The notes under the pieces were generated by a model. The model saw only the letters and a list, made by a program, of their open reading frames with translations, had not been told where the DNA came from and made no database searches. Positions 1-6,915 of a stretch of DNA of 22,517 nt are shown here, piece by piece. Each line of letters opens with the position of its first letter. The stretch's first letter is position 1. This DNA is from Hominisplanchenecus_A murintestinalis (GTDB lineage: Bacteria; Bacillota; Clostridia; Lachnospirales; Lachnospiraceae). The position numbers and the translations under genes were made by a program. The stretch covers positions 1 through 22,517 of the forward strand of contig NZ_CALPCM010000041.1 in assembly GCF_943193015.1 (NCBI RefSeq), given 5' to 3'.

Positions 1-332
1 TTGTAACGAAAACACTGGCGACTTTCGGTGCACGGAACACCCTTGTGTACAGTAAAGTGCTGCAAAGCATGGTTACACTGTTTGACTGTACGTATAGGAA
101 AAGTGGCTTGCGGAAACCGTCCGGTGCGGCGGCATCTGCATATAATGGCGTTTATGATATGCAGAGCCGCCAGTTCATGAACCCATTCGTGCAAAGCCGT
201 GTCTCGTCGTATATCCGGCGGATTATCATAATTAAGCACATGGGCGATTCCATCCACGGCATGTATCAGGAAAGTCCACGCAGTCACACACGCACGTAAC
301 GCCGACCACCATACAGCCGGGGCGCCTGTCAT
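1..332 (-). CDS. Partial unrecognised ORF running off the left window edge
   Basis: A minus-strand frame starts at ATG 332-330 and stays open for 110 codons to the window edge. I do not recognise the family. The first half reads like real protein: a tryptophan-rich start (MTGAPAVWWSAL), then a hydrophobic stretch (AWTFLIHAVDGIAHVL), then a charged helix-like part (RRDTALHEWVHELAALHI). The second half, from about residue 50, is rich in Arg and Cys and looks less protein-like, so a frameshift or loss of constraint there is possible. Its start codon lies inside one arm of the 23-base inverted repeat at 317-339. The opposite strand also has an 84-codon ORF at 45-299, which I take as the shadow. 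A mobile-element passenger gene is the likeliest context, but this is inference. Confidence 0.35.
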   Translation of the reverse strand, partial: MTGAPAVWWSALRACVTAWTFLIHAVDGIAHVLNYDNPPDIRRDTALHEWVHELAALHIINAIICRCRRTGRFPQATFPIRTVKQCNHALQHFTVHKGVPCTESRQCFRY

Positions 333-495
333 ATATCCCTAAGCGGACACTCAGGGGACGCCCTTAGCAGAGGTGAGATCCACGATTTACGGAAACTTAT
401 GCGCGAAGGCTCTCCTGAGCGCATTAGTTGTAGTTAATCGTTAGCTCGCCGGCGCGTTGTCCCCGTCCGTGTGGGATATATGACAGGCGTCCCGG
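317..495. repeat. 23-base inverted repeat with a 133-base spacer
   Basis: The left arm at 317-339 and the right arm at 473-495 match as reverse complements at 22 of 23 bases. The core is CCTGTCATATATCCC and its complement. Similarity continues inwards with gaps (CGGAC and GGGGAC in both flanks). Each arm holds an outward-facing ATG followed by codons for T-G-(A/V)-P-A, so the repeat duplicates a gene start in opposite directions. It may be a mobile-element end, a recombination site or a copied promoter/start region. I cannot assign it to a known element. Confidence 0.7.
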
Positions 496-563
496 CGTTC
501 GGTGTAAGCATGGATACTATCGGTTCCGTGACTATCTGGGGTAAGAGACAAACTCCCCGATAA
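480..563 (+). CDS. Short 27-residue ORF starting in the right repeat arm
   Basis: ATG 480-482 opens a 27-codon frame that ends at TAA 561-563 and begins M-T-G-V-P-A, nearly the same as the start of the minus-strand ORF at 332. The same GGGATAT precedes both starts, but no strong ribosome site is visible. It is probably the copied 5' end of the minus-strand gene rather than a working gene. A small hairpin (TATCTGGGG / CCCCGATA) covers its 3' end. Confidence 0.2.
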   Translation: MTGVPAFGVSMDTIGSVTIWGKRQTPR

Positions 564-618
564 ACCGCAATTTGGAAAGCTGCGGAATCACAGACCACCT
601 TTCCTAAAAATATTTATC

Positions 619-647
619 TTGATTTTTTTCTGGTTCTGTAGTATTCT
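619..647 (+). promoter_or_regulatory. Promoter of the leader and ABC-F cassette
   Basis: The -35 is TTGATT (619-624) and the -10 is TATTCT (642-647), separated by exactly 17 bases. Transcription would start near 654, about 28 bases ahead of the leader peptide start. Confidence 0.55.
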
Positions 648-681
648 AATGCATATTTTCAGAACAGAAAGGGGTGGAAGG

Positions 682-705
682 ATGTTTAACTTTTCTTGCA
701 GATAA
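682..705 (+). CDS. Seven-residue leader peptide (MFNFSCR)
   Basis: ATG 682-684 follows a purine-rich ribosome site (AGGGGTGGAAGG). It encodes M-F-N-F-S-C-R and stops at TAA 703-705. Its codons include TTTTCTTGCAG (691-701), which is complementary to 754-764 and also to the 5' arm of the downstream terminator. A ribosome held on this ORF would therefore cover one partner of an RNA switch. Short leaders of this kind are established ahead of ABC-F, Erm, Cfr and Tet ribosome-protection genes. The exact inducer cannot be read from the sequence. Confidence 0.5.
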   Translation: MFNFSCR

Positions 706-876
706 AACCGGAATATGCAGTAATACTATACGTGCAAAGTATTATTGCAGGCATTGCAAGAAAGTTATCCGTCTGTTCACTCTTATATAATTCTATTGCC
801 CGCACCTTTGCGGAGCGATATTGTTATGCTATGTTGAGCTGCAAGAATTAGCTTTCTTGCGGCTCTTATTTTATTT
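691..876 (+). promoter_or_regulatory. Transcription attenuator upstream of the ABC-F gene
   Basis: A 12-pair stem, GAGCTGCAAGAA (836-847) with TTCTTGCGGCTC (854-865), is followed by TTATTTTATTT and forms an intrinsic terminator ahead of the gene. Four matching segments allow a switch. 691-701 pairs with 754-764, 836-847 pairs with 854-865, and GCAAGAAAG (756-764) can instead pair with CTTTCTTGC (852-860) and break the terminator. Further hairpins lie at 721-744 (TAATACT/AGTATTA) and 800-813 (CCGCA/TGCGG). The layout fits antibiotic-induced ribosome stalling on the leader that frees 754-764 to form the antiterminator. The mechanism is inferred; the pairings are read directly. Confidence 0.65.
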
Positions 877-903
877 CAAATTATGGAAAGGAGATATTTT
901 ATT

Positions 904-1470
904 ATGTCGATGATTAAAGTAGAAAATCTTACATTTTCCTATCCGTCAAGCTGTGATAATATTTTTGAGGATGTGAGCTTTCAGATAGATACCAATTGGA
1001 AACTTGGCTTTGTAGGCAGGAACGGAAGCGGAAAGAGCAGCCTTCTGAAATTATTGGTTGGCGAAGAACTTGAATATACCGGCACCGTTACGATAGGCTC
1101 TGGTCTTATCATTTCCTATGTGCCGCAGAATACCTCCCATTTGCAAGGAAGATTACACAGCTTTGCGGCAGAACATCATATAGACGAAAGCTTATTTAAA
1201 GCAGTTCTGCGGAAAATGGACTTTGAACGGATACAATTTGAGAAAGATATCTCAAACTTTTCAGAAGGACAGAAAAAGAAAGTGTTGATAGCTAAAAGTC
1301 TTTGCGAACAGGCTCACCTATATGTATGGGATGAACCGCTTAACTTTATTGATATTTATTCCCGCATCCAGATTGAACAGCTCATCAAAGAATTCTCCCC
1401 TGCCATGATTTTTGTGGAACACGATAAGGCTTTCAGAGACGGCATTTCTACAAAAATAATATCGTTATAG
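904..1470 (+). CDS. Short Lsa-type ABC-F ATPase with apparent internal deletion
   Basis: This 188-residue protein has one complete nucleotide-binding domain: Walker A GRNGSGKSS (38-46), Q-loop YVPQ (72-75), signature FSEGQ (119-123), Walker B LYVWDE (139-144) and switch His in VEHD (173). ABC-F ribosome-protection proteins of the Lsa group have about 490 residues, two such domains and an interdomain linker that reaches the ribosome. Here the start (MSMIKVENLTFSYP) resembles the N-terminal domain, while everything from SGKSS on resembles the C-terminal domain (QKKKV, WDEPLN, PAMIFVEHD). In Lsa-type proteins NBD1 has GRNGRGKTT and NBD2 has GKNGSGKSS, so the junction lies within Walker A. ATG 904 is chosen over ATG 883 because AAAGGAG (887-893) sits 10 bases before it. 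With no linker or second domain, drug resistance is unlikely unless it dimerises. Confidence 0.75.
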   Translation: MSMIKVENLTFSYPSSCDNIFEDVSFQIDTNWKLGFVGRNGSGKSSLLKLLVGEELEYTGTVTIGSGLIISYVPQNTSHLQGRLHSFAAEHHIDESLFKAVLRKMDFERIQFEKDISNFSEGQKKKVLIAKSLCEQAHLYVWDEPLNFIDIYSRIQIEQLIKEFSPAMIFVEHDKAFRDGISTKIISL

Positions 1471-1524
1471 CAAAAGCTTGATACCAGTAACAGAAAGCCG
1501 AAGGCTGAACTGTTACAAAAATAC

Positions 1525-1570
1525 AGCTTGTGCTAGGAAGGGAACTCCCGGCACAAGCTATTCTTTTCCT
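1525..1570 (+). terminator. Intrinsic terminator, probably bidirectional
   Basis: The stem AGCTTGTGC (1525-1533) pairs perfectly with GCACAAGCT (1551-1559) and is followed by ATTCTTTTCC. On the minus strand the same stem is followed by GTATTTTTG, so it can also end carB transcripts. A second hairpin at 1487-1516 (GTAACAG/CTGTTAC with inner AGCC/GGCT) lies between it and the ABC-F stop codon but has no T tract. Confidence 0.75.
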
Positions 1571-1575
1571 GATAT

Positions 1576-4500
1576 TTATTTGATGCTTCCGTGATATTCC
1601 TGTAAAGACTTCACCGGCGCGCCCTCTCCTTTTTTCATGGAGTGGATTCCCGCAGCAGTTGCTTTCGCCGCCGCCATCGTGGTCATATACGGAATCTTAT
1701 TCTTAATGGCCGCCTTGCGGATATAGCTGTCATCCACCGCGCCTTTTTTATCATTCGGCGTATTGATAATCAAATCTATCTGTTTATTTGTAATGGCATC
1801 CAGGATATTTGGACGTCCCTCATTAAGTTTAGAGATTTTCTGAGCTTCCATACCTGCCTCACGGATCATATCACACGTTCTGCCTGTCGCCATAATCTTA
1901 AAGCCGTTGTCATAAATTGCCCGTGCTACCTCTACCAGCTCCTGCTTATCCCTGTCATTAACGCTAAACAGTACGGTTCCCTCCATCGGCAATCTCGTCT
2001 GCGTTGCCTCCTGTGCTTTATAAAATGCTTTTCCGTAGCTGCTGGAAAGACCGAGCACCTCTCCTGTGGAGCGCATTTCCGGTCCCAGCAGAGGGTCTAC
2101 CTCCTGGAACATATTGAACGGGAATACAGCTTCTTTTACGCCATAATAAGGAATCTCTTTATCATGGAGCCCCGGTACCGGAGACGCCTTGCCTGTAAGC
2201 GGCGCCGTCATGATTTCCGTTGCCAGCTTCACCATATTGATACTGCACACTTTGGATACCAAAGGCACAGTACGGGATGCACGCGGGTTCGCCTCCAGCA
2301 CATAAACAACACCGTCCTCAATCGCGTACTGCATGTTCATCAAGCCTACTACGTTCATCTCTTTCGCGATTCTTCTGGTGTAATCTTTAATCGTCTCTAC
2401 CTGCTCCTCTGTCAAGTGCTTCGACGGCAAGATGCACGCCGAGTCGCCGGAATGGACGCCTGCCAGCTCAATATGCTCCATGACTGCCGGAACAAATACA
2501 TGCTCGCCGTCACTAATCGCATCCGCCTCACATTCTGTCGCATGATGCAGGAACCTGTCAATCAGAATCGGACGGTCAGGCGTCACACCTACCGCTGCCC
2601 GCATATAGAATGTCAGGGCTTCGTCATCATGCACCACTTCCATCCCGCGGCCGCCCAGCACGTACGATGGGCGAACCATCACCGGATAGCCTATCTTACC
2701 TGCGATTTCCAGGGCTTCTTCCACGTTTACCGCCATCCCCGCCTCAGGCATCGGTATGCCAAGCTTATCCATCATGGCGCGGAACAAATCACGATCCTCG
2801 GCCATATCTATCGTTTCCGGCGTCGTTCCTAAGATGTTCACGCCGTTTTTCTTTAACTCTGCCGCCAGATTCAAAGGCGTCTGCCCGCCAAACTGGGCAA
2901 TCACGCCTACCGGCTTCTCTTTCTCGTGGATGCTGAGCACATCTTCCAGCGTCAGCGGTTCAAAATACAGTTTATCCGAAGTATCATAATCCGTAGAAAC
3001 CGTTTCCGGATTACAGTTTACGATAATCGTCTCAAAGCCCAGCTTTTTCAGCGCCAGAGATGCATGGACACAGCAGTAGTCAAACTCAATTCCCTGTCCA
3101 ATACGGTTCGGCCCGCCGCCCAGAATCATAATCTTCGGCTTATCTGTATTGACTGTGCTCTCATCCTTCATATGATAACTGGAGTAATAGTACGCAGAAT
3201 CCTGTGTGGCGCTTACATGCACGCCCTCCCATGCCTCTGTGATTCCCGCCGCAAGCCTCGCCTCACGGATTTCATTCTCCGGCACCTCCAGAATCTGGCT
3301 CAGATATTTATCGGAAAATCCATCCAGCTTCGCCTGTTTCAGCATATCTGCCGCCGGAACGTTCCCTTTCTCTTTCAGCAGGGCTTCCTCTTCTTCCACC
3401 AGCTCTTTCATCTGCTCAATAAAATAATGTTTAATTTTTGTCAGCGCGTACAATTCCTCTACCGTCGCGCCCTTGCGCAGAGCTTCGTACATAACAAACT
3501 GTCTCTCGCTTGTAGGCACGGCAAGCATTTTTAAAAGCTGCTGCTTTGTCTTCGATGCAAAATCCTTTGCCCATCCCAGTCCGTACCTTCCATTTTCCAG
3601 GCTTCGGATGGCTTTCTGGAAAGCTTCTTTATAAGTTTTGCCGATGCTCATGACTTCGCCGACTGCGCGCATCTGCGTCCCCAGCTTGTCCTCTGCGCCT
3701 TTAAATTTCTCAAATGCCCAGCGCGCAAATTTGATAACAATATAATCGCCGTCCGGCACGTATTTATCCAGCGTACCGTATTTTCCGCATGGAATCTCAT
3801 CCAGCGTCAGGCCGCACGCCAGCATCGCGGACACCAGGGCAATCGGGAAGCCTGTCGCTTTTGAAGCCAGGGCGGAAGAACGGGAAGTACGGGGATTAAT
3901 CTCAATAACAATAATCCTGTCACTCACCGGGTCATGCGCAAACTGCACATTCGTTCCTCCGATTACTTCAATCGCCTCTACAATCTTATACGCCTGCTCC
4001 TGCAGCCTGTCCTGAACTTCCTGGGAAATTGTCAGCATAGGCGCGGAACAGAAAGAATCTCCGGTATGTACGCCCAGCGGGTCGATATTTTCAATGAAGC
4101 AGACAGTAATCATATTATTCTTCGCATCACGTACCACCTCAAGCTCCAGCTCTTCCCAGCCAAGCACAGACTCTTCTACCAGCACCTGTCCCACCAGGCT
4201 CGCCTGAAGCCCCCTGGCACATACAGTCTTTAATTCCTCTACATTGTAAACAAGGCCGCCGCCTGCGCCGCCCATCGTATACGCCGGACGGAGCACCACC
4301 GGATATCCCAGCTTGTCGGCAATCGCCAGCGCTTCTTCCACCGAATACGCCACTTCACTCCTCGCCATCTCAATGCCAAGGCTGTTCATGGTCTTTTTAA
4401 ATTCAATGCGGTCCTCGCCCCGCTCAATCGCATCCACCTGGACGCCGATCACTTTCACTCCGTATTGATCCAGAACGCCCGCCTTCGCCAGCTCAGAGCA

Positions 4501-4791
4501 TAAATTAAGCCCCGACTGCCCGCCAAGATTAGGCAGAAGCGCGTCCGGGCGCTCCTTTTCAATAATTTGAGACAGACGCTCCACGTTCAGCGGCTCGATA
4601 TAAGTCACGTCCGCCGTCTCCGGGTCTGTCATAATCGTCGCCGGATTCGAATTCACCAGCACAATCTCATATCCCAGGCTCCTGAGAGCCTTACACGCCT
4701 GGGTTCCCGAATAGTCAAACTCACACGCCTGTCCGATAATAATCGGGCCGGAACCAATAATCAGTATCTTATGAATGTCGTTTCTCTTCAT
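1576..4791 (-). CDS. carB: Carbamoyl-phosphate synthase large subunit
   Basis: This 1071-residue protein has the usual full length. It makes carbamoyl phosphate from bicarbonate, two ATP and ammonia channelled from the small subunit, feeding pyrimidine and arginine synthesis in the cytoplasm. The N-terminal half starts KILIIGSGPIIIGQACEFDYSG and holds the carboxyphosphate ATP-grasp domain (GGQSGLN, RPAYTMGGAGGG, EINPRTSRSSALASKATG). The second half repeats the fold (MILGGGPNRIGQGIEFDYCC, RPSYVLGGRGMEVV, EANPRASRTVPLVSKV). The last ~140 residues are the MGS-like allosteric domain (IMATGRTCDMI). GAGG lies 8 bases before the ATG. The small-subunit gene carA is not adjacent: the upstream neighbour is amylosucrase, and carB has its own promoter. 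No frameshifts are seen. Confidence 0.97.
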   Translation of the reverse strand: MKRNDIHKILIIGSGPIIIGQACEFDYSGTQACKALRSLGYEIVLVNSNPATIMTDPETADVTYIEPLNVERLSQIIEKERPDALLPNLGGQSGLNLCSELAKAGVLDQYGVKVIGVQVDAIERGEDRIEFKKTMNSLGIEMARSEVAYSVEEALAIADKLGYPVVLRPAYTMGGAGGGLVYNVEELKTVCARGLQASLVGQVLVEESVLGWEELELEVVRDAKNNMITVCFIENIDPLGVHTGDSFCSAPMLTISQEVQDRLQEQAYKIVEAIEVIGGTNVQFAHDPVSDRIIVIEINPRTSRSSALASKATGFPIALVSAMLACGLTLDEIPCGKYGTLDKYVPDGDYIVIKFARWAFEKFKGAEDKLGTQMRAVGEVMSIGKTYKEAFQKAIRSLENGRYGLGWAKDFASKTKQQLLKMLAVPTSERQFVMYEALRKGATVEELYALTKIKHYFIEQMKELVEEEEALLKEKGNVPAADMLKQAKLDGFSDKYLSQILEVPENEIREARLAAGITEAWEGVHVSATQDSAYYYSSYHMKDESTVNTDKPKIMILGGGPNRIGQGIEFDYCCVHASLALKKLGFETIIVNCNPETVSTDYDTSDKLYFEPLTLEDVLSIHEKEKPVGVIAQFGGQTPLNLAAELKKNGVNILGTTPETIDMAEDRDLFRAMMDKLGIPMPEAGMAVNVEEALEIAGKIGYPVMVRPSYVLGGRGMEVVHDDEALTFYMRAAVGVTPDRPILIDRFLHHATECEADAISDGEHVFVPAVMEHIELAGVHSGDSACILPSKHLTEEQVETIKDYTRRIAKEMNVVGLMNMQYAIEDGVVYVLEANPRASRTVPLVSKVCSINMVKLATEIMTAPLTGKASPVPGLHDKEIPYYGVKEAVFPFNMFQEVDPLLGPEMRSTGEVLGLSSSYGKAFYKAQEATQTRLPMEGTVLFSVNDRDKQELVEVARAIYDNGFKIMATGRTCDMIREAGMEAQKISKLNEGRPNILDAITNKQIDLIINTPNDKKGAVDDSYIRKAAIKNKIPYMTTMAAAKATAAGIHSMKKGEGAPVKSLQEYHGSIK

Positions 4792-4830
4792 GGATTTTTC
4801 CTCACATTCTTTACATTAGATGTCCTTATA

Positions 4831-4857
4831 CAGCGCTCCGGGCAAACCTGGCTGCTG
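4831..4857 (-). other. Hairpin in the carB 5' leader
   Basis: CCGGG (4838-4842) and CCTGG (4847-4851) form a stem around a CAAA loop, extended by CAGC with GCTG at 4831-4834 and 4854-4857. It lies inside the ~84-base leader between the predicted start site and the carB ATG. It has no T tract and I see no clear PyrR-binding consensus, so its role is open. Confidence 0.3.
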
Positions 4858-4881
4858 CATAATTTTTGATAAACTATCCAT

Positions 4882-4910
4882 ATTATAATCAAATCCATGC
4901 CTTCTGTAAA
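4882..4910 (-). promoter_or_regulatory. carB promoter
   Basis: On the minus strand, -35 TTTACA (4910-4905) and -10 TATAAT (4887-4882) are spaced by exactly 17 bases. Transcription would start near 4875 and leave a leader of about 84 bases. The promoter sits in the gap just after the amylosucrase stop codon, so carB is not dependent on that operon. Confidence 0.7.
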
Positions 4911-4926
4911 GATAGACTTCCCAAAA

Positions 4927-6825
4927 TCATTTCTTTTTCAAGTAAAAGAACCCATACCCGGGAATATTTATCCCTGACGCCCTCATCTCCTGACCGGAAA
5001 GCAGCTCTACATATTCCCCATCTGTTTCATTGATCCACGCAGTCTTATCGGCCTCGCTGAAATTAAACAGCCCCAGTATCTTTTCGCCCTCGAAATATCT
5101 TCCGATACACAGCACCGACGCATCCCAGGTATCAATCGTCCAAGTGTCAGCGTTAGATACAAAGGCTTTTTCTGTTTTCCGAATCTGCTCCAGCTGCCCC
5201 AGTCCCTGGAAGATTTTACCTTCTACCGTTCCGTCATCTTTCCTGTTTTTAGCCAGCTCCCAGTTCATTGCCCCGCGGTGAAGATAACGTGAGTCTGCCG
5301 CCTTATCCGGATTTTCTTTGTAACTGTAGTCATTCACCTGCCCAACCTCATCGCCCCCATACAGCACCGGAATACCTGACTGCATGAACATATAGGCGTG
5401 AAGCATCAAGTCCAGCCGGACGGCCTTTTCCATCGCCGCGTCATCCTGCTCAAATCCCGCCTTTTCCACACCGCACATAGAAGCCGTAGTCCCGCAGAAC
5501 CTGGCGTCCCCGCTGACAGGGTCGGCATTGTAAAGCTCACCGCGGCTATTACTTTCCCCTGCATACCCCTGAAAATAGTCATTCAGATATTTCTTATGGG
5601 AGCGTTCTCCGATTCCTTCTCCCATCAAAGTCCCATAATCAAGCCCCCAGCCAATATCGTCATGACATCGGAGATAATTTAAAAACACGTATTCTTTGGG
5701 CAGCGCATTCACAATATCAAGCTGCCTTCTCAGCAGCTTCACATCCCTTGCCGCTACGGTGTGCCAGGTTGTCGCCATCGTTGTGACATTGTAGAGCATA
5801 TGGCATTCCGGCTTTTCCACACTTCCAAAATAGGGAACCACCTTCTCCGGTTCCATCACGACTTCGCCCAGAAGCAGCACGCTCGGACATACAATCTCAC
5901 TAATCATACGCATCATGCGGACAATCGTGTGAACCTGCGGCAGATTCCTGCACTGCGTCCCCAGCTCCTTCCAGATATAAGGGACTGCATCAATGCGGAT
6001 AATATCAATTCCCCTGTTCGCCAAATAAAGGAAATTGTACATCATTTCATTGAATACTCTGGGGTTTCTATAATTCAAATCCCACTGATAAGGATAAAAC
6101 GTAGTCATCACAAAATGCCCGGCGTCGGGAAGCCATGTGAAATTACCCGGAGCAGTCGTCGGAAATACCTGCGGCACCGTTTGCTCATATTTATTCGGTT
6201 CCTCCCAATTATCAAAGAAGAAATAACGGCTCATATACTCCCCGTCTCCCTGGCGTGCCTTCTTTGCCCATTCATGCTCCTCCGACGTATGGTTCATCAC
6301 AAAGTCCATACAGACATGGATACCCCTTTTATGGCAGGCAGAAGCCAGGCTTCCCAAATCCTCCATGGAGCCAAGCTCTTTCTGCACCTTCCGAAAATCC
6401 GCCACGGCATATCCTCCGTCCGATCGCCCTTTCGGCGTTTCGAGAAACGGCATCAGATGAATATAATTCACATTGCACTCCTCAATATAATCCAGCCGCG
6501 ACTCCACGCCTTTCATATTTCCCGCAAAGTTGTCAATATAGAACATCATGCCCAGCATGTCATTTTGCTTATACCAGTCCGCATCTGCCGCCCGTGCCAA
6601 ATCCAATGCTTTGAGTTCCTCATCCCTCTCCATATAGAAACGTCTCAGATTATCGCACAGCTCTGCAAACATTGATGAATTTCCGTATAATTCCATATAT
6701 AACCAGCGGAGTTCGTCATGATGCCTCTCCATCCGCTTCCAAAAAATCTTATCCGGTTTCCGAGGCGCCGCCGCACCTGCTCCACTCTTGCCTTTTTTTT
6801 CACCAGCTGCCTGCATCTTTCTCAT
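4927..6825 (-). CDS. Amylosucrase-type glucosyltransferase (GH13_4)
   Basis: The family transfers glucose from sucrose onto an alpha-1,4-glucan and releases fructose (EC 2.4.1.4). Numbered from the longest frame (TTG 6861): an N-terminal helical region with FWKRMERHHDELRWLYMELYG (40-60) and ADWYKQNDMLG; then the GH13 barrel with NYIHLMPFL, GRSDGGYAV and DFVMNHTSEEHEWA; nucleophile D291 in IDIIRIDAVPYIWK; acid/base E333 in LLLGEVVMEPEK; and transition-state Asp D401 in LRCHDDIGW. QVFPTTAPGNFTW is typical of subfamily 4. Length fits the family (about 630-650). The TTG at 6861 has GGAGG only one base upstream, too close to work, so I prefer ATG 6825 with AAGGG five bases ahead. There is no signal peptide, so it is cytoplasmic. 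A sucrose hydrolase of the same subfamily is the main alternative. Confidence 0.85.
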   Translation of the reverse strand: MRKMQAAGEKKGKSGAGAAAPRKPDKIFWKRMERHHDELRWLYMELYGNSSMFAELCDNLRRFYMERDEELKALDLARAADADWYKQNDMLGMMFYIDNFAGNMKGVESRLDYIEECNVNYIHLMPFLETPKGRSDGGYAVADFRKVQKELGSMEDLGSLASACHKRGIHVCMDFVMNHTSEEHEWAKKARQGDGEYMSRYFFFDNWEEPNKYEQTVPQVFPTTAPGNFTWLPDAGHFVMTTFYPYQWDLNYRNPRVFNEMMYNFLYLANRGIDIIRIDAVPYIWKELGTQCRNLPQVHTIVRMMRMISEIVCPSVLLLGEVVMEPEKVVPYFGSVEKPECHMLYNVTTMATTWHTVAARDVKLLRRQLDIVNALPKEYVFLNYLRCHDDIGWGLDYGTLMGEGIGERSHKKYLNDYFQGYAGESNSRGELYNADPVSGDARFCGTTASMCGVEKAGFEQDDAAMEKAVRLDLMLHAYMFMQSGIPVLYGGDEVGQVNDYSYKENPDKAADSRYLHRGAMNWELAKNRKDDGTVEGKIFQGLGQLEQIRKTEKAFVSNADTWTIDTWDASVLCIGRYFEGEKILGLFNFSEADKTAWINETDGEYVELLSGQEMRASGINIPGYGFFYLKKK

Positions 6826-6915
6826 CCTTTCCCTTGTTCTAAAGCGCCTGTTACGCTCCAATCCTCCACAATTATTTGTAAACTTCCATAAAAACTGCCT
6901 TTGGCAATGAGATTT

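Noticed and set aside
45..299. Plus-strand 84-codon ORF
   Set aside because: The opposite strand has a longer open frame with more protein-like composition, and this ORF has no ribosome site.
1487..1516. GTAACAG/CTGTTAC hairpin as a separate terminator
   Set aside because: The stem is good but has no T tract on either strand; the real terminator lies just downstream.
1642..3534. Long plus-strand ORFs across carB
   Set aside because: They are antisense shadows of a complete conserved gene, with Arg/His/Cys-rich translations and no family motifs.
5761..6675. 304-codon plus-strand ORF opposite amylosucrase
   Set aside because: It is a shadow ORF: the minus strand carries all GH13_4 catalytic motifs over the same bases.
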